Assembly (NCBI RefSeq): GCF_036898095.1 | Contig: NC_090731.1 | Location: 137,452,656 to 137,516,655 of the forward strand | Direction of reading: 5' to 3' | Source: Palaemon carinicauda | Taxonomy: Eukaryota > Arthropoda > Malacostraca > Decapoda > Palaemonidae | DNA: 64,000 nt | Shown here: one piece after another, positions 34,661 to 47,689 of the stretch | Numbering within the stretch: the first letter of the stretch is position 1 | How the letters are laid out: each line of letters starts with the position of its first letter | Translations under genes and position numbers: made by a program | The notes under the pieces: model-generated | Told to the model about the DNA's origin: nothing | Seen by the model: only the letters and a program-made list of their open reading frames with translations | Databases searched by the model: none

Positions 34661-35649
34661 TTATGCTGTCACTGACCCTAATCACAAGTCATTGATTCAC
34701 TATACTGCAAAGGCCCAGAACAGTCTTTCCTGATAGTACTATTGAGGTTGATGTTTATAAAACAACGCGAGAATATACTGTTCATATCTGTATGAAATCA
34801 TTTTTAGTTGATTTCTTTATAGTAATTTCTATATATTTTTTTTTCTGTACATATGCAGATGCACGTAAGTAGCAGTCTCTTTTATCAACAAGGCCATTTC
34901 AAATTTTGGACTTGTGTCTAGCAATTTAGCGAGTTTTTCGGCCTGTAGCAAATAGACTTGTGTTTGACTTGCATTAAAAAAACAATTAAAACTTGTTTTC
35001 CCTATGATAGAAATTTACACACTTAGTGCTAGTACCAAACATGCTCAAAGGCTCAAAAGAGAAACCAAAAGAGAAAGCAATCGTTGAAAAAGAACCCGAC
35101 TGAACCAAAGAATCTGATGTTAACGTCCAATAGATGCCATTAGGCCAAAAGTTGCAAGCGGTAACACGTTCCCAATAATGTTGAGCGCCAGATATGTGAC
35201 GTCAAACAACATTAGGTTTTGACTGGAAGCAACGGATGTCACCGTTTTTGGTCTTCAATCATTAATGAATATAAGCTACATTGTGTATGTTCGATATTTG
35301 AATGGGTGATCATTAATCCATATCAAATGTTCTTTGGCACATGAATTTTTATAACCATAAAAGATACTTGTGACAGTCAGAAGTGAAAGTTAATTGCTGC
35401 AGATAGGTGAAAGAGTTTGAAAGTGTTATTGGTTAGCATGAAGAGAAATTGGAAAAGTAAAGTAACCAGAGGTAGGTTGTAGAAGTAAATGCAAGTAGTG
35501 AAGAAAACAAAAATAATAGATATTGGAAGATTAGATGTGGTTTATTCGTATAGGTATTTGGGACTAAATGTAATGTATTAAGGTAGAGTAACAGAAGAGG
35601 TAAATACTAGAATGGAAGCCAGGAACTGTGTAGCATATTTTGAAGAGAA
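34661..35649. other. AT-rich DNA, nothing recognised
   Basis: No gene or repeat family recognised. Confidence 0.4.
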
Positions 35650-36990
35650 AAAGTGTCAACTTGATTGAAAACTGGTTCTGTGAAAGGATTGTTGAAAGAG
35701 CTCTCTTTTAGGTACGTAAAATGAACTATTGAACAGCATCTGAAATGTACATGTAGTAAAGAGTTTGCTCAAGTGATTAGAAGCATTTAAAGGTTTTGGC
35801 TAAATAGAAAGCAGAACCTAGTGGTGGAATGCGTGCCTGATTAGAAATTCCTTGGAGAGAATAAATTGGTGAAAAGTGTCGTCTAATTCTGAATCCTGGG
35901 GACTAAGAGGTTAAATGGTTAAATAGTCTTGTGGGAAGAGTGGCTAATTTGGAACCCATGTGAGGCTAAAGCAAATAGGCTAGTTGTGATATCTTGAAGG
36001 AAATGGTGCCTCTTCTGGAATCCTTGGGAGAGAAGAGTAAATAGCTGTGATAAGCTGATGGAATGGGTGCCAAATTTAGCATCCTGAGGAGGAAGCAAAA
36101 TGCAGAGACGTTGGTGGAAAGGTTACCTAATACGTAATTCTTAAGTGGAAAGAGTAAATGTTTGATATGACCTCATGGAAGAGATGCTTAATTTTAAGTC
36201 CTTCCTGGGAGGAATGAGTAAATGGTTGAAATACGTCTTAAAGGAACATCTCGATGGAGGAAAAGTTGCCAAATTCGGAATCCCTGGGAGGAGAGAGTAA
36301 TTGGTTGAGAGTAACTGGCTGCAAGGATGGGCACCCACACTGGAATCTGTCATAGTTATAACTAAATGATTGAAGCACTCTCGTTGAAAAGGTATATAAT
36401 TTGGAATTCCTGGAAGGAAAGTGTAAATGGTTGAAATATGTTGATGGATATCCATGGGAGGATAGAGTAAATAGTGGAGATAGGTAGGGGGAATCGGGAT
36501 GTAATCCGGGATCTTTGGCAGGGAAGAGTCAATGCATAAGATTGGCTGGCAAAAAAATTTCATAATTCAGACATTGGGACATTTATAAAACCTCATATAC
36601 GACGTAACCTTGCAAAAAGAGTTCCTTAGCAGGAAGACGTAAATAGATGAGAAGGTTATCTAACGTAGAAAGGATGGCTACTGCAATGAGAGTAATCAAT
36701 TTGGAAAATTGAAAGGGAAGAGTAAATGGTTGAGGTAAACTGGTAAAAGTGCGTCAATTTTAAATCTCAGAGAAAAAGAAATAAATGGTTACGATGGGCT
36801 GTAAAAATGATTATCAATTTAGGATCCTTGGGAGGAAGGTGTAAATTACTGAGATAAGAACAAAAAAGTAAATGGTTTAGATAAGCTAGTGGAAAGGGCG
36901 CTTACTTTCCAAAAATTGTGGATAAAAGCTTAAATGGTTTCGATGGTTTTAGACTCTAAAATTTATAAGAAAAAGTAAATGGTTCTAAAT
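35650..36990. repeat. Degenerate minisatellite of about 80-90 bp units
   Basis: Over 1.3 kb the text cycles through the same phrases: GGAAGAGTAAATGGTTGA, a GATAAGCTGGTGGAA-like phrase, then a TGCCTAATTTGGAATCC-like phrase and TTGGGAGG. About 15 units can be followed, all with many substitutions and indels. The minus-strand frame at 36,141-36,563 is a by-product of the repeat. Confidence 0.85.
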
Positions 36991-37103
36991 GGAAGCGGCG
37001 CTGAAGCTACACAGCTTTTCCCAGGATGAATCGGCAACACGGCATTTTTGATTGTTCATGAAACGGCTAATTCTGTTAAAGTTTTCAGCAAAATGGTTAA
37101 CCC

Positions 37104-37177
37104 TTGATTCAGGAACAAAAGGATATACGTGGCATTAGTCGTTGGCTTGAGTGTTTGCTATTACCACCCAATAACAG

Positions 37178-37247
<70 letters not shown>

Positions 37248-37322
37248 TGTATATATATGCACGTGTATAATATAAATATATTGATTTATCGATCTATCTA
37301 TCTACATATACACATATATACG

Positions 37323-37371
<49 letters not shown>

Positions 37372-37382
37372 TATATATATAT

Positions 37383-37430
<48 letters not shown>
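37104..37430. repeat. (TA)n microsatellite cluster
   Basis: TA arrays at about 37,186-37,247, a (CTAT)n patch near 37,290, and TA/CA arrays at 37,330-37,430. These form the left boundary of dispersed element copy 2. Confidence 0.9.
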
Positions 37431-37434
<4 letters not shown>

Positions 37435-38779
37435 TTATCATTACGGCTGGCGAATTACATAAACTCCCGAGCTCCAAACTCACCTGTTTATTTTAACATA
37501 AATCTGTTACACTTGAAAATTGAGAAAATCTGAGAAAATTATGCAACTCCCAGACGGTAATATATAAAAACACTGAATATCCAAAGGTCTCTTACACTAT
37601 TCTCAAAACAAAAATGGGTGATTATATTATAAGAAATATTAAAAAACAACCTCTTACTTCGGTTCTTAGTCAGGGATTACGAGCAAGCACTATTAGGAAA
37701 TATTGGTGATTGAAATAATACACATTTTACAAAAATAAATATATTCTATAAAAAGTTAAATCTGAACAAAACCTTAGATTAAGACTAGAAAATTTTACTC
37801 TATTAAAAAATTATACAATCACTTGTTTCACTGGAAATTAATTTATAAAAATATTTATTTTGATAATTAATGAAAATAGTTAACACTTAAACACTCTAAT
37901 GATTAAACACTAAATGAAATTTACATAAATGTAACAGTTACACTTACGTCTATTTGGCCACACGAGGTTACTGTACAGCTAGGGAAAATAAATACACTTC
38001 ACTGTTTAACCTAAATTTACAGGGCCAGTTAAAAAAAATTATGTTAAAGAAGTTCTTAAATTAACATACTACACTTGATTTAACCTCCAAAAAATTCCTC
38101 AAATTTTGAACAACACTACACAATTTATGTTGGATCAAAACCTTATTCATGTTTGAGAGGGCACACACTAGATGCACTTGAGAGGAGAAAGGGCGTTGGC
38201 TCTTTCAAAGGTATAAGCCGAATGTCTTCTGCTGCTTATGCATTTCCAGGGTCTATATATATTTGCTTAATTCGTCTAGAATTTTCTAAATAGATCATTC
38301 TCGTGGCTTGGGAGCAAGGCTCTAGAGGCGAGGTTGCCAACGTAGTAAATTGAACAGGGGAACAAACCTTGCTTGCACGGCAACCCTCTCTCAGCTAACG
38401 CCGCCCAACTCCCTCCTCCAAACAATAAAAAAAGAGTAAATATATTTTGAAAAATTCCATGTCCATTCCAACCATGTGGAAACATAAAAATTACATAAGG
38501 CCCTCGTGTTCCTACCTGTATAGGTCATACAGCATACCTACACGAAATTTCATGAGACTTCGTAATAAAACACTTGAAATAAAAAGATAATTCTAAAAAA
38601 TAACGTAAATTTACATATACTGAATTGGATGAAAAATACAATTAAATGAATGACGAAAGTCTTATGTAATTTACATAAATTTACTTAAACCTACATGAGT
38701 GAGACTCGGCTATATATCTCTTAAATACACAAATGAAATACACGAAAATAATATTTACTTTTATGCTAGACCAGCTTCG

Positions 38780-38788
<9 letters not shown>
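37431..38788 (+). mobile_element. TA-flanked dispersed element, copy 2 (more complete)
   Basis: About 1.36 kb between two TA-rich arrays. The left end ATTCTTATCATTACGGCTGG and the right end CCAGCTTCGTAAGAAT are imperfect inverted repeats (ATTCTTA..CG..GCTGG against the complement ATTCTTACGAAGCTGG). The right two thirds match 27,294-28,450. No protein is encoded. Likely a non-autonomous DNA transposon with a TA-type target preference; this is inference. Confidence 0.65.

Positions 38789-40798
<2,010 letters not shown>

Positions 40799-40881
<83 letters not shown>
40799..40881. repeat. (CT)n microsatellite
   Basis: About 82 bp of perfect CT. Confidence 0.95.
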
Positions 40882-41513
<632 letters not shown>

Positions 41514-42132
41514 AATAATAGTATGAATTAACAATGAGAACATCCATTAGAGATTAAAACATTTCCACTTTAATTAGAAAATAAAACTTATTATCGCCTT
41601 ATCACTCTGTTAAGAATAATAATTAAAAATTTATCAATCATAAAATTGGTTCTGAAATAATCATAGCTTAGAAAATTAGTTTCTTTCCTGAAATGTTTTA
41701 ATGAAAAAATCTTGAGGGAGATTTATCAGAAGGATTATTTATGTGATTTTACGTTCCATTATGGGTATTATGCCAAATTCATAAGCTAATTTTGTTACGT
41801 TTTGAACTAACAAGCAATTATCGCTTTTTAGGATAAGGAAATCATACCATAAACCTTATCAATCGTACACGGACCCAATTAAGCCGACTAACCACAGGGT
41901 AGTACAGTTGGACACAAGAATTCCTGGTACACCTTGCCCTCAAGAAGTGAACCCAGCCACACCCTTACTATACGGGGAAGTCTTGAGTTTGCTTTGCCGA
42001 CCACCTCTGTAATCTCTTCATACACTATCTGCTTGGTTACACGCAGCGAAGTAAGAGTGTCACAGGGTGCAATTCTCCTGAACGAGGTGTATCAGGGGCT
42101 ACTGTATCCAACTGTACCTAGTTCAATGTTTA
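41514..42132. other. Unassigned DNA before the gap
   Basis: No gene recognised. GC content rises after about 41,870. Confidence 0.4.
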
Positions 42133-42632
42133 NNNNNNNNNNNNNNNNNNNNNNNNNNNNNNNNNNNNNNNNNNNNNNNNNNNNNNNNNNNNNNNNNNNN
42201 NNNNNNNNNNNNNNNNNNNNNNNNNNNNNNNNNNNNNNNNNNNNNNNNNNNNNNNNNNNNNNNNNNNNNNNNNNNNNNNNNNNNNNNNNNNNNNNNNNNN
42301 NNNNNNNNNNNNNNNNNNNNNNNNNNNNNNNNNNNNNNNNNNNNNNNNNNNNNNNNNNNNNNNNNNNNNNNNNNNNNNNNNNNNNNNNNNNNNNNNNNNN
42401 NNNNNNNNNNNNNNNNNNNNNNNNNNNNNNNNNNNNNNNNNNNNNNNNNNNNNNNNNNNNNNNNNNNNNNNNNNNNNNNNNNNNNNNNNNNNNNNNNNNN
42501 NNNNNNNNNNNNNNNNNNNNNNNNNNNNNNNNNNNNNNNNNNNNNNNNNNNNNNNNNNNNNNNNNNNNNNNNNNNNNNNNNNNNNNNNNNNNNNNNNNNN
42601 NNNNNNNNNNNNNNNNNNNNNNNNNNNNNNNN
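42133..42632. other. Assembly gap, 500 N
   Basis: Exactly 500 unknown bases, the size of a placeholder. Order, distance and orientation across it are uncertain. Confidence 0.99.
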
Positions 42633-42649
42633 CTAGCATTCACACCCTT

Positions 42650-43370
42650 CTTCGATGTAGTCCCATTATTATTATTATTATTATTAAATGCTAAGCTACA
42701 ACCCTAGTTGGAAAAGCAGGATGCTATAAGCCCAGGGGCCCCAACAGGGAAAATAGCCCAGTGAGGAAAGGAAATAATGAAAAATAAAATATTTTAGGAA
42801 TAGTAACAATATTCAAATAAATATTTCCTATTTAAACAATAAAAACTTTAAGAGAACAAGATGAAGAGGAACTAGATAGAAAAGTGTGCCCGAGTGTACC
42901 CTCAAGCAAGAGAACTCTAACCCAAGGGAGTGTAAGACCATGGTACAGAGGCTATGGCACTACCCAAGACTAGAGAACAATGGTTTGATTTTGGAGTGTC
43001 CTTCTCCTAGAAGAGCTGCTTACCATAGCTAAAGAGTCTCTTCTACCCTTACCAAGAGGAAAGTAGCCACTGAACAATTACAGTGCAGTAGTTAGCCCCT
43101 TGGGTGAAGAAGAATTGTCTAGTAATCACAGTGTTGTCAGGTGTATGAGGACAGAGGAGAATCTGTAAAGAATAGGCCAGACTATTTGGTGTCTGTGTAG
43201 GCAAAGGGAAAGAACCGTAACCAGAGAGAAGGGTCCTATGTAGTACTGTCTGGCCAGTCAAAGGACCCCATAACTCTCTAGCGGTAGTATCTCAACGGGC
43301 GGCTGGTGCCCAGGCCAACCTACTACCATCTTCTCATCGAAGGTCTGGTGTTTAACGCCCTATAATACTC
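42650..43370 (-). mobile_element. Dispersed retroelement 3' unit ending in (AAT)n, copy 2
   Basis: Inverted relative to 12,225-12,886: (ATT)n at 42,666-42,687, then GCTAAGCTACAACCCTAGTT, the tail phrase AACAGGGAAAATAGCCCAGT, and the body landmarks AATGGTTTGATTTTGGAGTG and AGTACTGTCTGGCCAGTCAA. No coding capacity. The body is the same length as in copy 1, which defines a unit of about 650-700 bp. Confidence 0.75.
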
Positions 43371-44663
43371 CTCGGTTCTTGATGACTTCCTAGGCTCTGA
43401 TTTCGTGCTCTTCTCAACAGTCCGAGAAGAAGCACTGGACTTGCTTCCACTTCACCAATCCTTGCTACTGGTTAATCCAAAGTAGGACGATGGGGTCGGA
43501 GTAGCGTTCACTGGTACTGCTCTCCACTCAGGAGGAGTCTGGATGGAGGTGGTCTCCCTCCCAGGGCTTCGGGCAGTAGCTGTCTTTTGGACAGGTGATC
43601 TGTGCTTCGGCGGCACCTGTTACCCACACTGAGTGACAATAGTGGTGGCCGAGCCATAGCGTAGGCACAGATTGTCTTGAAACTTCTAGACCGTTCTATA
43701 GTTACCCTCAGTTGCTGCTTCTCCAGATCATTGTGGAATGTCTAGTCCTCGGGGAAGCTGTATAGTTTTGTTTTTCTTTGGATTCTTTAGAGAAAAAGTC
43801 TTCTCCCTAGCACCATTCCCAAGGGAAACACCTTTTGGTTGCTGCCTATCCAGATTGTCATAGAAATTCTAGACCGTCTTACAGACACCTTTAGTGTCTG
43901 CGGGAAAGCTGCGTATTCTTCAGTCTTCCTTCGGAGGCTTCAGAGGGAGAATCTTCTCCCAGGGACCCTTCCCAAGGGAAACACCCTTTTTTTTCTGCTT
44001 CTCCAGATTGTCATGGAAATTTTAGAATATCTTACAGACACCTCAAGTGTCTACGAGCTAGCTGCATAGTGTCCAGTCTTGCTTTGGAGGGAGAGTCACC
44101 CAGGTGCCCTTCCCGAGGATAGAGCCCTTCAGTTCCTGCATCTGCAGTTCGTCTTGGAACTTTTATTCCCTCATGCAGCTACTTCCAGTGTCTTCAGATC
44201 ACCCTGCGGAGTCTTCAGTCCGGCTTCGAACGCTTCGTGGACAGTTGTGCCCCTGAGCTTCTTCCTGAGGAAAGTACCCTTTGGTTCCTGCTTTTCTAGA
44301 TAGGAGATCTAGTAAGCAAGTGTCTGACCCTTGCCACTGTTGCAGGAGTTGTCGTTCGTAGTATTGCTCTTCGGAGCATGATCATTAGGTTGTATCTCAA
44401 CCTTCGCCATCCGGCCTCTTCGGAGGCAGATTGTAGACGCGCCTCTCATAGCCAGTCTACTTTTTCCTAACCTTCAGGAGATGACTCACTAGTATGTTCT
44501 TCTAGACACTCCTCTTCCAGTTGCTTGTCTTCCAAGGCCTCATCCAGAAGATTCACCTGCAGGGAATTCATCTCTTTAGGTCTCTCTTCTACTAGAAGAC
44601 TCTGCTTTTCATTTGCCATGGTCATACAGTCAGTTAGGCTTCAGAATTTCTTGATACTTTAGT
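43371..44663 (+). repeat. Degenerate tandem repeats, probably gag-region remnant of an older DIRS element
   Basis: At 43,680-44,290 units of about 140-150 bp recur three or more times: a CTTCTCCAGATTGTCATGGA-like phrase, then CTTACAGACACC, AGTGTCT, then TTCCCAAGGGAAACACC. Small inverted repeats recur (AGACAC/GTGTCT with a 5-base loop). No zinc finger or RT is visible. It sits just upstream of element 1 and is matched by a DIRS 3' end just downstream of it, so element 1 may have inserted into this older copy; that is inference. Confidence 0.5.
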
Positions 44664-44690
44664 TTGTTCCGTAACCGAAATACAAACCAC

Positions 44691-44848
44691 GCTATTTACA
44701 AAGGGTATTACTTTTAGCGCAGCTGAAATGACGAGCCAATAGTTTTTAACGAGGGTTAATTACCCCCGCGCTAGTTAGCGGGGGGTGGGGAAGGGTAGCT
44801 TGCTACCCCTCCCCCCTCCACACACCGGTGACTTGCTTCACTTCACTT
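44691..44848 (+). repeat. Element 1 left inverted terminal repeat
   Basis: Reverse complement of 51,236-51,396 with only a few differences (for example AGCGCAGC against AGCGTAGC). Contains smaller internal palindromes (CCCGCGCTAGTTAGCGGGG, GGGTAGCTTGCTACCC). Confidence 0.92.
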
Positions 44849-44973
44849 TTGGCTCGGCGGTGATCAGACGTGTCTGTTCATCGCCTTCGTGACAGCCTTT
44901 AATTTTCTGCTTTTTCTTTTCAGCTTGTGTGATTGGTTGGAAGTTGACCTTCAGTTATTTTCTTTTATTTAAT

Positions 44974-46779
44974 ATGCGTACATGCCCTGGAGTTGCCGGC
45001 CGTCCTTGTGGGACTTTCATGTCGGACGTGATTACGGATCCTCACACCCTCTGCCCTCAATGTCGGGGCCGACGGTGCGACCAGGATAACATGTGCCGTG
45101 AGTGCAGGGAGTGGTCTGCCTCCCAGTGGGAGAGGTTTGGCCGTCGGCGTAAGAAGAAGTCCAAGAGAGACCGTTCTCCTCCGGGGTTAGCCTTGAAGGA
45201 GGAAGGTTCTCGGGTCTCTTCTTCCGCCGCCCAAACCTCCTCCGAAGCTCCCCCTCGTCCGCCTCCTAAGGAGAGTCATCCGAGTGGGAGCGCAGGCCCT
45301 TGTTCTGTTTCCCTACCTTCGGTGGGGGGAGAGGGCGTCGCCTCCCATAGCGAGGTGGTTCCCCCTCCTCCTCCGGGGGAGGTTATTGATAATAATGCCT
45401 TATCCAGTGATGATCTTTTACAGATTTGGTCGTCCCTGGGGCTTGAGAGCTTGCCCTCCAGGGTCGCTCTTATTGACCTTGTCTCGTTGGGGGCCGCTGT
45501 TAAACAGTCGCCGGTGGTAGCGGAGGTAGACCCTCTGTCTATTGTCGACGTCGTGGTGACAGAGGCCTCCGACGTGGCTGGGCCTTCCGACGCAGGTGCT
45601 GTTGCTGGTGATGGTGCTCTAGGCTCTCCTCCTCCTTCCGTGCATCCTTCGAAGGGGGAAGTGAGTCCTTCGGTTTCGACTGCTGCCCAGCTTCCTTCTG
45701 AGGGAAGTGTTTTGACGGAGACTCCCCTTCGGAGGACCGATGGTCCCGACGATCTCCCCCGAGGCCGCCTCCGCCGTAAGGCTCACCGCCCTCTACGTCA
45801 CAAGGGCCTCCCTTCCCCTTACATGGGGACTAAGAGGCGCCTTTTTGGGTCTTCGTCCTCCGGGGGGGACTCTCCTCGTCAGCCTCAACCGACTGCTCCG
45901 CCCTCCTTGAACCTCTCTGCAGACCGCCGTGAACTATGGTCGCGCGACCATAGTTCACGGCAAATTCCACAGCCGGTGGTAGCAGCAGGGACGCGTGCTC
46001 CTAGACGGCACTCGGGATCACCTCCATCCAAGCACCGGTTGGTATTGCAGGACGAAGACAGGTCAGTACAGCATTCTTCCCCACCTTCTTTTCAGGCAGG
46101 TACCGTCGTGTCCACTCCAAAGGATCGCCCGATCCCTTTCACCTTAGCGAGGATTTCGGACTCTGTGTCCTTTGAGCAGCAGACTTGGTTTGGTCCGCTG
46201 GCACGGGCGTTAGTGAGGGTTATGAAACCAGCACTCGCCGGCCAGGGTAACAAACCAGCGGCTGTCTCTCCTACGCTGAAGAGAAAGAGAGGAGTGGACT
46301 TCGTGGTGACTTCCCCCAGGGCGAAGTTGGTTCCCAAGAGGTCGGTCTCGAGGGTCCCCTCTCCTGCACGAGTACTCTCTCCTTCTCCCGTGGACGAGGC
46401 CTTTCCGTCCTCAGGTGAGTCCAGTGGGGCGGTAGTCTTCCCCTCGGCACCAGGGGGGGAGACTTCGCTTCAGGCAGGAGAATTGTCTCGTGAGGAAGGG
46501 GCCCCTCGAACCTCGTTGTTGGGATCCTGTATCCCTCCCAGGAGGGAACCCAAGGATTCCAAGACCATCCCTAAATCCTCTGCAAGGATTCGTCAGGAAC
46601 CCACGACTACCCAGGGGAATGTCCACGTATCACCCCAGGAAGAGATTCCTGGGGCAGGAGACTTAGTTGCCAGCCCGCAGGGAGGAGAACAGCAAGAGTC
46701 CGAACATGCCTTCTGGCAGGTCCTAAGCCTGATAAGGCAACTTAACAGTCTTACGGATCCAGTCATCCCCCCCCCGTGA
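44974..46779 (+). CDS. DIRS-like gag (ORF1), N-terminal part, element 1
   Basis: The start is set at the Met at 44,974 (MRTCPGVAGRPCGTFMSD) because the related copy at 59,320 begins identically; the frame extends 15 codons upstream. Residues 1-60 hold a Cys-rich finger: CPG, PCG, then CPQCRGRRC, MCRECREW. A basic stretch (RRRKKKSKRDR) follows. The remaining 500 residues are low-complexity Ser/Pro/Gly/Arg-rich sequence with KRRLF near 290. A perfect 36-bp palindrome lies inside (45,926-45,961). The frame stops at 46,779, seven bases past a run of nine C (46,767-46,775); the next frame continues the protein without loss of homology. Probable nucleocapsid-like protein. Confidence 0.8.
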   Translation: MRTCPGVAGRPCGTFMSDVITDPHTLCPQCRGRRCDQDNMCRECREWSASQWERFGRRRKKKSKRDRSPPGLALKEEGSRVSSSAAQTSSEAPPRPPPKESHPSGSAGPCSVSLPSVGGEGVASHSEVVPPPPPGEVIDNNALSSDDLLQIWSSLGLESLPSRVALIDLVSLGAAVKQSPVVAEVDPLSIVDVVVTEASDVAGPSDAGAVAGDGALGSPPPSVHPSKGEVSPSVSTAAQLPSEGSVLTETPLRRTDGPDDLPRGRLRRKAHRPLRHKGLPSPYMGTKRRLFGSSSSGGDSPRQPQPTAPPSLNLSADRRELWSRDHSSRQIPQPVVAAGTRAPRRHSGSPPSKHRLVLQDEDRSVQHSSPPSFQAGTVVSTPKDRPIPFTLARISDSVSFEQQTWFGPLARALVRVMKPALAGQGNKPAAVSPTLKRKRGVDFVVTSPRAKLVPKRSVSRVPSPARVLSPSPVDEAFPSSGESSGAVVFPSAPGGETSLQAGELSREEGAPRTSLLGSCIPPRREPKDSKTIPKSSARIRQEPTTTQGNVHVSPQEEIPGAGDLVASPQGGEQQESEHAFWQVLSLIRQLNSLTDPVIPPP

Positions 46780-47671
46780 AGGTAAAGACACGATTCTGGA
46801 TGAAGTGTTTGACGTTCGGAAGGCCCCTAAGACCAGTGCAGCTCTGCCCTGGTCTCGGGGGCTGAAGAGTGCCAGAGCTAGGGCCAATGCTCAGCTCGCA
46901 CTTCTTGCCTCCTCCAGTCGTTCCACTGCCGGGAACAAACTCATCCCTCCTTCTCGCCTTCAGCAGAGGAGGTATTTCGAGATCCTGGGTGAGCACAACC
47001 TCGCTCTTCCTCTCCATCACTCTGTGGAGGAGCTGGCGAAGGGAGTTCCCTTGGAGAAACTCTCTGCCCGGCAGGTGTCGTTCTCGGCGGCAGAGATCCT
47101 TAACCACGAGAAGGTCGCTAAGTGTGCCATGCAGGCCACTTCGTGGCTGGACTTCTGGTTAGGATCTCTGGGCATCCTATTGCGATCAGAGGACTTGTCC
47201 AAGGAGACCAATAGGAAGGCCCTAGAGACCTTCTTGCTCTCGGGCACCCGCTCCATCGAGTTTTTGGCGCACCAGGTTACCACCCTGTGGGCCAACTCGG
47301 TGTTGAAGCGTCGCGATGCTGTGTCCGAGAGATTCCATCCAAAGGTCCCCGCCGTAGATGTGTGTAGGCTCCGACATGCCTCCCTCCTGGGGGAGAGCCT
47401 GTTTGAGCCTCAAGACTTGGAGCGAACGGCTGAGAGGTGGAGGAAATCCAGCACGGACTCCCTCCTCCACAGGGCCCTTACAACTCGGCCCTATAAGCCT
47501 CCAGCCCCGCCACAACAGCAGCAACAGCCTCGTAAGGCTCCCAAACAGGCACCGGCAGCTAAGAAAGTGGTGTCTAAGCCCCAGCCCTTTCCAGCCAAGG
47601 TCAAGAGGGGCGGTAAGTCCTCCAGGGGAGGCAAGACTTCTAGGGGTGGCGGCCGCGGCCGCAAGCCCTAG
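46780..47671 (+). CDS. DIRS-like gag, C-terminal domain, element 1
   Basis: Continuation of gag in the next frame after the C9 run. The first recognisable residues are DEVFDVRKAPKTS, then LQQRRYFEILGEHNLALPLH, HSVEELAKGVPLEKL, EILNHEKVAKCAMQATSWLD, FLSGTRSIEFLAHQVTTLWA, and a tail of polyGln and repeated GGK(S/T)SRGG. The same domain is in element 3 (62,113-62,915), so it is a conserved helical gag domain followed by an RG/K-rich nucleic-acid-binding tail. It overlaps the upstream open part of the RT frame by about 300 bp. Its function is inferred from position. Confidence 0.75.
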
Positions 47672-47689
47672 GGGTGGCAGTCCCCCTGC

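Noticed and set aside
42092..42707. Open frames spanning the N run.
   Set aside because: Unknown bases were read as sense codons; artefacts of the gap.
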